Assembly (NCBI GenBank): GCA_030148005.1
Contig: JASBUI010000018.1
Location: 102,391-166,390, forward strand
Direction: 5' to 3'
Length of the DNA stretch: 64,000 bases
From: Paracoccaceae bacterium
GTDB taxonomy: Bacteria > Pseudomonadota > Alphaproteobacteria > Rhodobacterales > Rhodobacteraceae
Shown here: one piece after another, positions 55,020-64,000 of the stretch
Layout of the letters: every line of letters begins with the position of its first letter
Position numbering within the stretch: position 1 is the stretch's first letter
Position numbers and translations under genes: made by a program
The notes under the pieces: generated by a model
Told to the model about the DNA's origin: nothing
What the model saw: only the letters and a program-made list of their open reading frames with translations
Databases searched by the model: none

Positions 55020-55777
55020 CAGACTGCTCCCACTTCTTTGAGTTTCGCCACAAGCTCGTCCACCGAAGCGACCTTGATGCCCGCGGCCCGCGTTGCCGGT
55101 TCCGTTGTCGAAACAACTTCCAGACGCGGCGAAACATCGACGCCAAAGTCAGCGGCAGTCTTTTCGTCCAGCGGCTTTTTCTTGGCCTTCATGATGTTCG
55201 GAAGGCTTGCATAGCGCGGCTCATTCAGGCGCAGATCCACCGTGACAATGGCCGGCATCTTGACCTTGATCGTCTGCAGACCGCCATCCACTTCGCGGGT
55301 GACCGTCGCGCTGTCGCCGTCGATGTTCACTTCGGATGCGAAAGTTGCCTGGGACCAACCCGTGAGGGCGGCCAGCATTTGCCCGGTGGCGTTCATGTCA
55401 TTGTCGATCGCCTGCTTGCCGCAAAGGACCAGCCCGGGCTGCTCTTCGTCGATGACGCCCTTGAGGATCTTGGCAACGGCCAGCGGTTCGATGTCGGTAT
55501 GAACATCATCGGCCGCCACGACCAGGATCGCGCGATCCGCGCCCATCGCCAGCGCTGTGCGCAGCGTTTCTTGGGCTTGCTTGACGCCGATCGAAACGGC
55601 GATCACTTCTTCCGCCTTGCCGGCTTCCTTGAGGCGGATCGCCTCTTCGACGGCAATCTCGTCAAAGGGGTTCATCGACATTTTGACGTTGGCAAGATCG
55701 ACACCGCTGCCGTCCGCTTTGACGCGAACTTTGACGTTATAGTCGATCACACGTTTGACAGGCACCAGGACCTTCAT
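55019..55777 (-). CDS. etfB: Electron transfer flavoprotein, beta subunit
   Basis: EtfB is 252 residues and contains [65 protein letters not shown] and [21 protein letters not shown]. It binds AMP and the dehydrogenases. AAGGAG precedes the ATG. A hairpin at 55796-55822 lies in its leader. Confidence 0.96.
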   Translation of the reverse strand: MKVLVPVKRVIDYNVKVRVKADGSGVDLANVKMSMNPFDEIAVEEAIRLKEAGKAEEVIAVSIGVKQAQETLRTALAMGADRAILVVAADDVHTDIEPLAVAKILKGVIDEEQPGLVLCGKQAIDNDMNATGQMLAALTGWSQATFASEVNIDGDSATVTREVDGGLQTIKVKMPAIVTVDLRLNEPRYASLPNIMKAKKKPLDEKTAADFGVDVSPRLEVVSTTEPATRAAGIKVASVDELVAKLKEVGAV

Positions 55778-55795
55778 TTTGGCGATCTCCTTAAT

Positions 55796-55822
55796 TGCAG
55801 CGCCCTAAAATCGGGGCGCAAG
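55796..55822 (-). other. Hairpin in the pduO-etfB gap
   Basis: GCGCCC (55800-55805) pairs with GGGCGC (55814-55819), and TTGC/GCAA extends the stem. On the minus strand the hairpin ends just before the AAGGAG of etfB. It could end transcription from the upstream adenosyltransferase gene or stabilise the etfBA mRNA. No U tract is seen. Confidence 0.35.
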
Positions 55823-55914
55823 ATTCTTTCCCGGTTGTGGTAACCGAGCAGGGACAGGGAAAACAGGGCAAAATCGACTTGTTCGCACTTGCGGACGTCG
55901 CGTTTTTTGCATGC

Positions 55915-56487
55915 TCAGCGGTTTGCACCCGGAATCCACAGAACATCGTTGCGACCACCGTCATTGGCAACGCGCGAGGCCACGAAGAACCAGTCGCTCA
56001 GGCGGTTGAGGTATTTGACCGCCGCGGGGTTCACGGCCTCCATCGTGGCCAGTTCGACGGTAAGCCTTTCGGCGCGTCGCGAAACGGTCCGGCAGAGGTG
56101 AAGATGCGCCGCCAGCGGGCTGCCACCCGGCAGGATGAAGGAACGCAGCGGTTCCAGATCGGCGTTCATCGCGTCGATCTCGGCCTCCAGCCTTTGTACC
56201 TGCGCATCGGTAACGCGCAGCGGCGGATACTCTGCATCCGCATCCTTTTCCATTTCAGGGCGGCAAAGATCGGCCCCGAGATCGAACAGATCGTTCTGGA
56301 TCATGGCCAGTTGCCCATCCAGATCGCCCGTGGACGACAGCCGTGCCAAACCCACGGTTGCGTTGGCCTCATCCACGGTGCCATAGGCCGTAACCCGCAA
56401 TGAATGCTTGGCCACTCGCGTGCCATTGCCAAGAGCCGTCTCACCGGCATCGCCCGTCTTTGTGTAGATCTTGTTCAGCACTACCAT
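55915..56487 (-). CDS. pduO: Corrinoid adenosyltransferase, PduO type
   Basis: This second cob(I)alamin adenosyltransferase is unrelated in fold to CobO. The 190-residue protein has the N-terminal KIYTKTGDAGETALGNGTRV, YGTVDEANATVGLAR, FILPGGSPLAAHLHLCRTVSRRAER and LNRLSDWFFVASR. PduO-type enzymes often act in repair or salvage of cobalamin for B12 mutases. It lies upstream of etfBA on the same strand and next to an HIG1 gene. Confidence 0.95.
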   Translation of the reverse strand: MVVLNKIYTKTGDAGETALGNGTRVAKHSLRVTAYGTVDEANATVGLARLSSTGDLDGQLAMIQNDLFDLGADLCRPEMEKDADAEYPPLRVTDAQVQRLEAEIDAMNADLEPLRSFILPGGSPLAAHLHLCRTVSRRAERLTVELATMEAVNPAAVKYLNRLSDWFFVASRVANDGGRNDVLWIPGANR

Positions 56488-56503
56488 GTCTTTATCCCCC
56501 GCT

Positions 56504-56698
56504 TTAGCGAAGCAGAACGTAAAGGACGATCAACACAACGGCAATGAACTGGGCAAGGATGCGAAGCCGCATGATCTTGTTGGCGTATTTACGGTTGAAC
56601 TCGCCACCCTTGGCAAAGCCGCCGACACCGATCAGCAGGATCACCAGAACGGCAAGCGAAGCGATCATGGCAAGTAGAAACAGGGGGTCTTGGAACAT
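56504..56698 (-). CDS. HIG1-like twin-transmembrane protein (64 aa)
   Basis: A 64-residue protein with two membrane helices, FLLAMIASLAVLVILLIGVGGFA and ILAQFIAVVLIVLYVLLR, joined by the loop GGEFNRKYANKIMRLR. This is the HIG1/twin-transmembrane pattern of Alphaproteobacteria, related to respiratory supercomplex factors. It is followed by pduO after 16 nt. Confidence 0.85.
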   Translation of the reverse strand: MFQDPLFLLAMIASLAVLVILLIGVGGFAKGGEFNRKYANKIMRLRILAQFIAVVLIVLYVLLR

Positions 56699-56779
56699 CT
56701 AAGCCTCCGCGATGCATTGACTGCACCATTTAGGTCACGCAGGGCAAAAAGCGAACCTGCAATTTGTCGCGTTTGTATT

Positions 56780-57610
56780 TCAGCTGCGCGCTTTGAACCA
56801 GTCCTGCGCCCGTGTCGGCAAAAGCCGGTTCATCCACCCGGCGATATAGGTCGGCGTTGTCACGTAATAGCGCGCGCGCGGTCGGGGCGCCTCTAGCGCA
56901 TGAATAAGTTTGCGCGTCACCGCTTCGGGCTGCAACTCAAACGGGGCCGGCTCCTTCTGCGCTGCATGAAGACGCGGTATCAGCTCATCGCGATACTGAT
57001 CCGCCCGCGCAGAGCCTTCCCAGTTGATCCACTTTTCGAACTGTATTGCCGAATTAATGCGGAATTTCGTGTCGATCGGGCCCGGTTCGATCAGTGCGAA
57101 TTTTATTCCGGTATCGCGCATCTCAAGGCGCATCGTATCGGTCAGCCCCTCAAGCGCGAATTTGGTCGCCACATAGCTGCCGCGCCAAGGATAGGCGCTG
57201 AACCCAAGCACGGACGAACACTGAACAATGCGGCCGCTGCCCTGCGCCCGCATCGCCGGAATGATCAGGCGCGTCAGTTCGTGACAGCCAAAGAAGTTTG
57301 CTTCGAAATTTGCCCGAAGCGCATCTGTCGGCAAATCCTCGACCGCGCCCGGGATGGCATAGGCACCGTTGTTGAAAAGAGCATCCAGCGTGCCGCCCGT
57401 TCGCCGAAGAACCTCTTTCGCCGCGGCGGCGATGCTGGGCGTGTCTTCATAATCAAGCCGCAGGCTTTCAAAGCCTTCGGCGATCAGCGCTTCGCAATCC
57501 TCTTGCTTTCGGCAGGTCGCGAAAACCCGCCAGCCACGGTTCGAAAGGCTTCGGGCGGCGTCAAGGCCAATGCCCGAAGATGATCCGGTAATCAGTATGC
57601 TTTTGCCCAA
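56780..57610 (-). CDS. Short-chain dehydrogenase/reductase
   Basis: The 276-residue SDR has the cofactor motif ITGSSSGIGLDAARSL, NNGAYA, and the catalytic Ser in CSSVLGFSAYPWRGSYVATK with Tyr and Lys. The substrate is unknown. It has about 80 bp between it and the HIG1 gene. The C-terminal extension with LLPTRAQDWF is typical of one SDR subgroup. Confidence 0.9.
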   Translation of the reverse strand: MGKSILITGSSSGIGLDAARSLSNRGWRVFATCRKQEDCEALIAEGFESLRLDYEDTPSIAAAAKEVLRRTGGTLDALFNNGAYAIPGAVEDLPTDALRANFEANFFGCHELTRLIIPAMRAQGSGRIVQCSSVLGFSAYPWRGSYVATKFALEGLTDTMRLEMRDTGIKFALIEPGPIDTKFRINSAIQFEKWINWEGSARADQYRDELIPRLHAAQKEPAPFELQPEAVTRKLIHALEAPRPRARYYVTTPTYIAGWMNRLLPTRAQDWFKARS

Positions 57611-57659
57611 GTGGCGCCCCGTATAGTCTGCCGTAACGCGCGCCTTTTTCGGGCGAGCG

Positions 57660-58253
57660 TCAGTCGTTCTTTTTTGACAGCAGCCGCTCGGCCATCCAGC
57701 CGACCCGACCGCTTTGTGTTCTCAGTCGCACCCAGCCGCCGTCGGCCCCGCGCAAAACCTCGACCTCTTCGTCGCGGTTCAGTGTGGTGATAACGTCAAA
57801 CCGTGTGCCGGGACCATTTCGCATGTTGACGCGGCTTGCAACGACCTTGCGCATATCAAGGATCGGTTCCTCGACCTTCTCAGGTGCGGTCACTGCAAGG
57901 CTTGTCAGATCAACCGATGCGCGCGTGGCTGCTTCGGCCGGGGCCGTCAGGGCGATGGCCTTGTCGGTCTGCTCGCCAATGGTCGCCAAGGCCTGAGTGG
58001 CGACACCGAAGTCTTTAGAGGCAGAAGAAACCGGCACTGGCGCGATCTTGGCGGCAGAGGCCAGAACGATCTGACTTTGGCTTGGCTGGACCGCCGGAGC
58101 AGGCTCGGCGCTGGCGACAACGGTCGGGATTTCAGGCGCGGCGCGACCTTCGGCGAACGGGCTTACCTCGTTCGGAACAAAGTCGGGTCCACCGGACATC
58201 ACATAGAAAGCGGCAAAAAGAACGATGAAGTTAGACGCGATAAACGCTTTCAT
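57660..58253 (-). CDS. SH3-domain (SH3b) protein with an N-terminal anchor
   Basis: The 197-residue protein has an N-terminal hydrophobic segment (MKAFIASNFIVLFAAFYVMSGG), then a low-complexity Ala/Pro/Val-rich linker. A C-terminal bacterial SH3 domain (SRVNMRNGPGTRFDVITTL, EEVEVLRGADGGWVRLR, VGWMAERLL) follows. It probably acts in the periplasm or at the membrane, perhaps on peptidoglycan. The ATG at 58253 has GGGG 7 nt ahead. It is divergent from parC. Confidence 0.88.
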   Translation of the reverse strand: MKAFIASNFIVLFAAFYVMSGGPDFVPNEVSPFAEGRAAPEIPTVVASAEPAPAVQPSQSQIVLASAAKIAPVPVSSASKDFGVATQALATIGEQTDKAIALTAPAEAATRASVDLTSLAVTAPEKVEEPILDMRKVVASRVNMRNGPGTRFDVITTLNRDEEVEVLRGADGGWVRLRTQSGRVGWMAERLLSKKND

Positions 58254-58326
58254 AACTGACCCCCACGGCAATCGATACAAACACAAGCCTCATATTTAAC
58301 TTATTTAGGGATTCGGAAGGGGGAAA

Positions 58327-60714
58327 ATGGAACAAAAATCACCCCAACGTTGCTTTACGCCCACATTCGCGAAGGGTATTACATCATCTATGAACGATCA
58401 GATAGATGACCCCAAGATAGACCCCTCTGAAATTGCCGAGCCTCTGCGCCGCGCAATTGGCGAGCGCTATCTGACCTATGCCCTGTCCACGATTATGCAC
58501 CGCGCTCTGCCGGATGCACGCGATGGGCTAAAGCCGGTCCACCGGCGTATCCTGTATGCCATGCGCGAATTGCGCCTTGCCTCGGGTGGGGGATTTCGAA
58601 AGTCGGCCAAGATCTCTGGCGACGTGATGGGTAACTATCACCCGCATGGTGATGCTGCGATCTATGACGCGATGGCGCGCCTGGCCCAGGACTTTAGCGT
58701 GCGCTATCCGCTGGTCGACGGTCAGGGCAACTTTGGCAACATTGACGGCGATAACCCCGCCGCCAGCCGCTATACCGAAGCGCGCCTGACATCCGCAGCC
58801 GAAGCCTTGATGGAAGGACTGACCGAGAACGCCGTCGATTTTCGCGACAACTATGACGGAACGCTGCAAGAACCTGTGGTTCTGCCCGCCGGTTTTCCTA
58901 ACCTTCTGGCCAATGGCTCCAGCGGCATCGCCGTTGGCATGGCCACCAATATTCCGCCCCACAACGTCGCAGAGCTTTGCGATGCCTGCCTGCATCTGAT
59001 CAAAGCGCCCAATGCGCGCGACGAGACGCTGATCGAACACGTGCCGGGCCCCGATTTTCCGACCGGCGGCGTCATCGTCGAGCCGCGCGAAAACATCATC
59101 GAAGCCTATCGCACGGGGCGCGGATCTTTCCGCCTTCGGTGCCGCTATGAAGTTGAGGATCTGGGCCGCGGCCAGTGGCAGATCGTTGTCACCGAGATCC
59201 CCTATCAGGTTCAGAAATCGCGCCTGATCGAAAAGATCGCCGAACTGATCCAGACCAAGAAGATACCGATACTGGCGGATGTGCGCGACGAAAGCGCCGA
59301 CGACGTTCGCCTTGTGCTTGAACCGCGCTCAAAGAACGTGGAACCCGATGTTCTGATGGGGATGCTTTATCGCAACTCCGATCTCGAAGTGCGCTTTTCG
59401 CTGAACATGAACGTCCTGATCGACGGGCTGACGCCCAAAGTCTGTTCGATGAAAGAGGTTCTTCGCGCCTTTCTGGACCACCGCCGCGATGTTCTGTTGC
59501 GCCGCTCGCGCCACCGGTTGGAAAAGATCGACCACCGGCTGGAAATTCTCGAAGGCTTTATCGTTGCCTTTCTGAACCTTGATCGCGTCATTGACATCAT
59601 CCGCTACGACAACGACCCCAAAGCGGCCCTGATGCAGGAAGACTGGTCGCAAAGTTTTGTGCGCGCGACATCCGAAGCTGACTATGTCTCGCCAGTACGC
59701 GAAGGTGCGATCGCCTCGGATGAGGGTCTGAGCGAGGTTCAGGCAGAAGCCATCCTGAACATGCGCCTGCGCTCTCTTCGCAAGCTCGAAGAGATAGAGC
59801 TGCTGCGCGAACGCGATGCCCTGATGGAAGAGCGCGCAAACCTCGAAGACCTGCTTGAGGATGAGGGCCTGCAATGGTCCCACATCGCGGGCCAGTTGCG
59901 CGAAACCCGCAAGGCCTTTGGCAAGGACCACCCCGCAGGCGCGCGCCGCTCAACCTTCGCCGAGGCGGGCGAGGTGGAAGAGGTGCCGCTAGAGGCAATG
60001 ATCGAACGAGAGCCGATCACCGTCGTCTGCAGCCAGATGGGCTGGATCCGGGCGATGACCGGTCATATCGATCTGGGCCGCGAGCTTAAGTTCAAGGATG
60101 GCGACGGCCCGCGTTTCATCTTTCATGCCGAAACGACGGACCGATTGTTGGCCTTCGGCTCTAACGGTCGCTTCTACACGATCTCGGCCGCCAACCTGCC
60201 CGGCGGGCGCGGAATGGGTGAACCATTGCGCCTGATCGTCGACCTTCCCAACGAATGCAGTCTTGTCGACCTTTTCGTGCATCAGCCCGATGGCCGTCTG
60301 CTTGTGGCTTCAAGCGCTGGCGACGGTTTTGTCGTGGCACAGTCCGAGGTTCTGGCGCAGACCCGCGCCGGAAAGCAGGTTCTGAACGTTCGCGGCGATG
60401 TCACGGCACTGATCTGCGCGCCGGTCGCGGGCGATCATGTCGCCGCTGTGGGTGAGAACAGAAAACTTGTCGTCTTCCCCCTTGATGAGCTGCCAGAAAT
60501 GGCGCGCGGTAAAGGGGTCCGGCTGCAGAAGTACAAGGATGGCGGCCTTGCGGACGCCACCACCTTTGCGATTGCCGAAGGCCTAAAGTGGCTGGACGGC
60601 GGCGGAAGAACACGTACAGTGACGGCAGACGAATTGGTTGAGTGGATCGGCAAACGTGCAAGTGCAGGTCGCATGGCCCCCAGAGGATTTCCAAGGGATA
60701 ACAAGTTCACCTGA
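58327..60714 (+). CDS. parC: DNA topoisomerase IV subunit A
   Basis: ParC with ParE decatenates daughter chromosomes. The core holds [32 protein letters not shown], the region [14 protein letters not shown], and the catalytic Tyr in [11 protein letters not shown]-terminal beta-propeller blades follow. The frame opens at 58327 after GGAAGGGGG, an excellent ribosome-binding site, giving 795 residues. The ATG at 58390 (774 residues) would remove 21 residues unlike homologues. I cannot decide. The end overlaps the DUF898 gene by 1 nt. Confidence 0.96.
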   Translation: MEQKSPQRCFTPTFAKGITSSMNDQIDDPKIDPSEIAEPLRRAIGERYLTYALSTIMHRALPDARDGLKPVHRRILYAMRELRLASGGGFRKSAKISGDVMGNYHPHGDAAIYDAMARLAQDFSVRYPLVDGQGNFGNIDGDNPAASRYTEARLTSAAEALMEGLTENAVDFRDNYDGTLQEPVVLPAGFPNLLANGSSGIAVGMATNIPPHNVAELCDACLHLIKAPNARDETLIEHVPGPDFPTGGVIVEPRENIIEAYRTGRGSFRLRCRYEVEDLGRGQWQIVVTEIPYQVQKSRLIEKIAELIQTKKIPILADVRDESADDVRLVLEPRSKNVEPDVLMGMLYRNSDLEVRFSLNMNVLIDGLTPKVCSMKEVLRAFLDHRRDVLLRRSRHRLEKIDHRLEILEGFIVAFLNLDRVIDIIRYDNDPKAALMQEDWSQSFVRATSEADYVSPVREGAIASDEGLSEVQAEAILNMRLRSLRKLEEIELLRERDALMEERANLEDLLEDEGLQWSHIAGQLRETRKAFGKDHPAGARRSTFAEAGEVEEVPLEAMIEREPITVVCSQMGWIRAMTGHIDLGRELKFKDGDGPRFIFHAETTDRLLAFGSNGRFYTISAANLPGGRGMGEPLRLIVDLPNECSLVDLFVHQPDGRLLVASSAGDGFVVAQSEVLAQTRAGKQVLNVRGDVTALICAPVAGDHVAAVGENRKLVVFPLDELPEMARGKGVRLQKYKDGGLADATTFAIAEGLKWLDGGGRTRTVTADELVEWIGKRASAGRMAPRGFPRDNKFT

Positions 60715-61904
60715 TGGCCATCGGTAGTCTCAAGACACTGTTTGCAGGGGAAAAGGGACCTCTTTTTCAACTTGCCTTCAAAACGTCTTTGCTGACCTTT
60801 CTGACCCTTGGCATCTACCGCTTTTGGATGAAGACCCGCATGCGCCGCTATTTGTGGAGCGCGATTGTGCCAGGCGGCGCACCTCTTGAGTACACGGGGC
60901 GCGGCTCTGAAAAGCTTCTTGGGTTTCTGATCGCGGTTGTCTTTCTTGCCTTCTACATCGGGGTCGTGAACCTGATCCTGATGTTCATCAGCTTTACAGT
61001 GATGAACGGATCAGGCGGCGGATACCTTTTGTCTTTTGTCGGGCTAATACCGGTGTACTTCTTTGCGCGGTATCGCGCGCGCCGCTACATTCTGGCGCGC
61101 ACACGCTGGCGCGGTATCCGCTTTGGGCTGGAGCCCGGCGCATGGGGCTATGCATGGCGCGCGATTGTCCATTTGCTGATCAGTATCCTCAGCCTTGGCT
61201 GGCTTTGGCCGCGCATGACCTTCTGGCTTGAAAAATATCGCACTGACCGCACTTGGTATGGCGACGCCAAGTTCACGCAAGGCGGAAAGTGGACGATGCT
61301 TTACGGTCCCTTTAAGCACCTGATCGTGCCTGCATATATCAGCATCGCAATCGGCGTCGGCTTGAGCGTGGTCAGCAATCCGATCAGTCTGGGGATGCTT
61401 CTAATCGTGACGATCCCATGGGCGCTGGTTGGCTTTGTTCACTACCGGGTGCAAAGCTTTCGGATACTGGCAGAGAACAAATCGCTGGCCGGGTTGCAGT
61501 TTCAGCCGCATCCAAGGTCATCGCGCATTCTTGGCATCTATATACTTGGTCCGATTTTGGTCAGCATCCTGGCCGGATTGGCGCTGGGCCTGCTCGGCGG
61601 TGTTTTCGCTGTAATTGCAAATTTCCCCGGAATGCCGGGCATTGATGCTCAACTCTTGCTGCAAGGTGGCTCGATTGCCACTTGGCTGGTCATCGGCTTT
61701 GGCGCCTTGACCTACTTTTTCATCTTCATCCTCTACGGGGCGCTGTACCAGACATTCGTCACCTTGCCCCTTATTGGCCACTATGCCGAAACATTGTCGA
61801 TCATGGGCGCCGAAAGCCTTGTGCAGGTGACCCAGCGCCACCGCGATGATGCAAAAGAGGCGGGCGGCTTCGCCGAAGCTTTGGATGTGGGGGCCGCGAT
61901 ATGA
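60714..61904 (+). CDS. DUF898 (YjgN-like) membrane protein
   Basis: The 396-residue protein has several membrane helices in the DUF898/YjgN arrangement. Examples are LLTFLTLGIYRFWMKTRMRRYLW, LLGFLIAVVFLAFYIGVVNLILMF and the later ILGIYILGPILVSILAGLALG. Loops contain Arg/Lys-rich segments such as RYRARRYILARTRWRG. Function is unknown. It is coupled to parC (TGATG) and to the M48 peptidase gene (ATGA). Confidence 0.88.
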   Translation: MAIGSLKTLFAGEKGPLFQLAFKTSLLTFLTLGIYRFWMKTRMRRYLWSAIVPGGAPLEYTGRGSEKLLGFLIAVVFLAFYIGVVNLILMFISFTVMNGSGGGYLLSFVGLIPVYFFARYRARRYILARTRWRGIRFGLEPGAWGYAWRAIVHLLISILSLGWLWPRMTFWLEKYRTDRTWYGDAKFTQGGKWTMLYGPFKHLIVPAYISIAIGVGLSVVSNPISLGMLLIVTIPWALVGFVHYRVQSFRILAENKSLAGLQFQPHPRSSRILGIYILGPILVSILAGLALGLLGGVFAVIANFPGMPGIDAQLLLQGGSIATWLVIGFGALTYFFIFILYGALYQTFVTLPLIGHYAETLSIMGAESLVQVTQRHRDDAKEAGGFAEALDVGAAI

Positions 61905-63031
61905 TCGTCGTGACGCCGCCCGATTCAACCCCATCGGCACTTTATGCCGACTACGTGGACGGCGAGACCGCGCGCGTAGAAAGAGTGTCGTTGCAATTGG
62001 AAGTTTACTCCAATTCTCTGATCCTGACGCGGCCAGAGGGGGGAGAGATCATTTGGCCGCTTTCCGATATTCGCGAGATCCCTGATCAGGCCGCAAGTGA
62101 AATGGTTGTGTGCACGTCGATCAACGACCCGGACGCACGCCTTTTGGTAAGCGGCTGGGCCGTCGTAGCCGAACTGCGCTCGCGTATCAGAGGGTTCCAC
62201 CAAGCCGGGACGCAGATCGGCGGCCAGACAATCGCCAAATGGGCGCTGGGCGCCTTCGCTTCGGTGGCGTTTATTGTCTTCGCAATGATACCCTTGCTTG
62301 CCAACCAGATGGCAAGACTTTTGCCGCCAGCCGGCGAAGTTGCCTTGGGTGAGGCGACCTTTGAACAGATCCGCGTCGCGCTTGGCCGCACTGGCATGCC
62401 CGCAAAGACTTGTAACCGTGGCATCGGTGTTGCTGCTTTGAACAAGATGGAAACCGCGCTGTCCCAAGGCCTCGACCTGCCCTATCCGGTAAACCTGACG
62501 GTTCTCGACAGCCCGATCGTCAATGCATTTGCGCTTCCCGGCGGCCAGATCGTCCTGTTCGACGGCCTTCTGAAAGCGGCCAACTCGACTGATGAAGTCG
62601 CGGCTGTTCTGGCCCATGAAATCGGACATGTCGCAGAGCGCGACCCAACGCGCATGGCCCTGCGCTCGGCCGGATCGATCGGCGTTCTTGGCCTGCTCTT
62701 TGGGGACTTTGCCGGCGGCTTTGTGGTTCTTAGCCTTGCCAACACCATGATCGAAGCAAACTACAGCCAGTCGGCGGAAACCGCCGCGGATGAATTTGCC
62801 CACGAACGCCTGAAGGCCGCAGGGCTAAGGCCGGACGCGCTTGCCGACATGTTCGAGACGATGAAAAAGCTGGGCGGCGATGCCAAAGGCATTCAGGCCT
62901 ATTTTTCATCCCATCCGGCCACTGATGCGCGCATAAACGCCGCCAAAGCCGCAAGCGCAGGAATGGATGCAAACGTCACGCCAATCCTGTCGCGGTTGGA
63001 ATGGCGGTCGCTGCAGATGATTTGCAAATGA
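61901..63031 (+). CDS. M48-family metallopeptidase, membrane-anchored
   Basis: The 376-residue protein has an N-terminal domain of about 100 residues and a transmembrane segment (WALGAFASVAFIVFAMIPLLA). The M48 catalytic domain follows, with the zinc motif VLAHEIGHVAERDP and the second Glu in AETAADEFA. The C-terminus carries HPATDARI. The active site probably faces the periplasm, as in HtpX- or BepA-like M48 enzymes. The coupling with DUF898 recurs in related genomes, suggesting joint action in the membrane. Confidence 0.9.
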   Translation: MIVVTPPDSTPSALYADYVDGETARVERVSLQLEVYSNSLILTRPEGGEIIWPLSDIREIPDQAASEMVVCTSINDPDARLLVSGWAVVAELRSRIRGFHQAGTQIGGQTIAKWALGAFASVAFIVFAMIPLLANQMARLLPPAGEVALGEATFEQIRVALGRTGMPAKTCNRGIGVAALNKMETALSQGLDLPYPVNLTVLDSPIVNAFALPGGQIVLFDGLLKAANSTDEVAAVLAHEIGHVAERDPTRMALRSAGSIGVLGLLFGDFAGGFVVLSLANTMIEANYSQSAETAADEFAHERLKAAGLRPDALADMFETMKKLGGDAKGIQAYFSSHPATDARINAAKAASAGMDANVTPILSRLEWRSLQMICK

Positions 63032-63130
63032 TCTTGCCGTAGGTGGCGTGTCGCTGGCGCGCCGCGGGTAAGATTGCACCTGCCAGCACGCTCGGCTATC
63101 CCTTGAGAAACCGAGAATCCGGAGTGTCCA

Positions 63131-63772
63131 ATGCTTTCAGTTCTGCGCCGCATCTTTATCCCTGTCCTTCTGCTGGGGACCGTCGCCGCCTGTTCGCTTC
63201 CCGAAGACACCGATAAACCGCCCGCCAACATGGGTAACTTCCGTCTGGGCCACAATATCGTGGTCGTAAAGGACCCCGTTCAGGGCCCGATGTCGCGCAA
63301 AGCCGAAGACGGAACATGGGAGACAGTGCTGAAAGACGAGATCGGCAAACGTTTTGGCAGCTATGAGGGTGACAAACTGTATCACCTTGGCGTCAGTGTC
63401 GAAGCCTATGTTCTTGCGCTTCCCGGTGTGCCGCTGGTCGTCAGCCCCAAGTCGATCCTGATCATCAACGCCACGGTCTGGGATGATGCGGCCGAAAAGA
63501 AGCTGAACGAAGAGCCCAAGCAGATCACCGTGCTTGAAAACCTGTCTGGCAAGACCTTTCTGGGCTCGGGCCTGACGCAGAACAAGCAGCAGCAACAGCG
63601 CAATCTTGCCCGCAACGCGGCCCGCGCGATCCAGAAGTGGCTGCTGGAAAATCCCGACTGGTTCGACATCAACGCCGAAGAAGCCGCCGCCGCCGCTGCG
63701 GCCATCAAGGATGGTTCGGTTGATACCAACGCGCTTTTGGAAGCACAGGCCCCCGAAGGGGCCGCGAACTGA
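63131..63772 (+). CDS. Predicted lipoprotein, function unknown (213 aa)
   Basis: The precursor has a signal peptide ending LLLGTVAAC, a lipobox. The mature part is a compact domain with NFRLGHNIVVVKDPV, a segment VEAYVLALPGVPLVV, and a C-terminal extension of Ala and Glu (EEAAAAAAAI). No domain is recognised. It stands alone, 99 bp after the M48 gene and 87 bp before tuf. Confidence 0.8.
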   Translation: MLSVLRRIFIPVLLLGTVAACSLPEDTDKPPANMGNFRLGHNIVVVKDPVQGPMSRKAEDGTWETVLKDEIGKRFGSYEGDKLYHLGVSVEAYVLALPGVPLVVSPKSILIINATVWDDAAEKKLNEEPKQITVLENLSGKTFLGSGLTQNKQQQQRNLARNAARAIQKWLLENPDWFDINAEEAAAAAAAIKDGSVDTNALLEAQAPEGAAN

Positions 63773-63859
63773 CGCTTGATTTTTCTTTCACAAGGCCATA
63801 TGTCGCGCGCGGAGTGAAATCGGGCCGGCTTGGCCCCCAAGTGACGAGGCATCCGAGCG

Positions 63860-64000
63860 ATGGCAAAGGCAAAATTTGAGCGTAACAAGCCGCATGTTAA
63901 CATCGGCACGATTGGTCACGTTGACCACGGCAAGACGACGCTGACAGCGGCGATCACGAAGTATTTTGGCGATTTTCAGGCCTATGACCAGATTGATGGC
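63860..64000 (+). CDS. tuf: Elongation factor Tu, 5' part
   Basis: Only the first 47 codons are in the window. They begin [19 protein letters not shown] and contain the GTP-binding P-loop [12 protein letters not shown]-Tu delivers aminoacyl-tRNA to the ribosome. No ribosome-binding site of note is visible (GAGGC lies about 10 nt upstream). A GGGCC/GGCCC hairpin (about 63818-63835) lies in the 87-nt gap ahead. Confidence 0.97.
   Translation, partial: MAKAKFERNKPHVNIGTIGHVDHGKTTLTAAITKYFGDFQAYDQIDG

Noticed and set aside
63773..63859. tRNA gene in front of tuf
   Set aside because: No cloverleaf or T-loop (GGTTCGAATCC-like) sequence was found in this gap, nor in the other intergenic gaps I read through.

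Overview
The window is a gene-dense stretch (only three gene-free gaps exceed 300 bp) of a GC-rich alphaproteobacterial chromosome, most likely Rhodobacterales (Roseobacter group). The indications are the neighbourhood rpoZ-rel-DUF2062-pdxJ-acpS-lepB-rnc-era-recO, a ChvI/ChvG pair next to pckA and a truncated PTS (hprK-rapZ-EIIA-HPr), a methylsuccinyl-CoA-dehydrogenase-like enzyme, DUF1491 and HIG1-type proteins, and a B12 pathway with CobN, CobW and CbtAB. I found no tRNA, rRNA, insertion sequence, prophage or CRISPR array.

Region 1 (1-9,500): the 3' end of a ThDP-dependent enzyme, then a mostly leftward cobalt/cobalamin block: cbtB-cbtA behind a clear cobalamin riboswitch, cobW-GNAT, cobN, cobO and two tandem Lin0512-family genes. 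A DUF1636 gene and a small lipoprotein gene lie on the opposite strand. Region 2 (9,490-16,630): smc, a lytic transglycosylase, cobD-cobC, and a stand-alone pseudo-receiver protein. Region 3 (16,631-24,430): a glutathionyl-hydroquinone-reductase-like gene, then the rightward corrin-ring operon cbiX-cobH-cobL-cobI-(cbiG-cobJ fusion)-cobM. Its 5' leader carries a hairpin that buries the ribosome-binding site of a 25-codon ORF coupled to cbiX.

Region 4 (24,430-42,060): housekeeping genes. They include a C-S lyase, def plus a catalytically degenerate def paralogue plus fmt, rnhA, ispH, a NYN-domain protein, folK, rpoZ, the (p)ppGpp synthetase/hydrolase, pdxJ, acpS, lepB, rnc, era, recO, two LysE-type exporters, a META-domain lipoprotein and a secreted ricin-type lectin. 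Region 5 (42,145-56,700): carbon and envelope physiology. It holds the acyl-CoA dehydrogenase (probable Mcd), a TauE/SafE permease, pckA, chvI-chvG, hprK-rapZ-EIIA-HPr, an acyltransferase, 3-hydroxybutyryl-CoA dehydrogenase, etfBA, a PduO-type cobalamin adenosyltransferase and an HIG1 protein. Region 6 (56,780-64,000): an SDR enzyme, an SH3 protein, parC, DUF898 and M48 membrane proteins, a lipoprotein and the start of tuf.

The genes converge on cobalt and cobalamin: cobalt import (CbtAB), insertion (CobN, CbiX), handling (CobW, and the His-rich tails of CobW and CbiX), ring methylation and rearrangement (CobI, CbiG-CobJ, CobM, CobL, CobH), side-chain assembly (CobC, CobD) and adenosylation (CobO, PduO). 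The acyl-CoA genes are a likely consumer pathway, because ethylmalonyl-CoA and methylmalonyl-CoA mutases need adenosylcobalamin. The points most worth a second look are the cbiX leader with its SD-sequestering hairpin and small ORF, the unequal Lin0512 pair, the phosphoacceptor-less receiver behind a CtrA-like site, the inactive-looking peptide deformylase paralogue, and a 33-34 nt element found between cob genes twice in the same transcriptional orientation.
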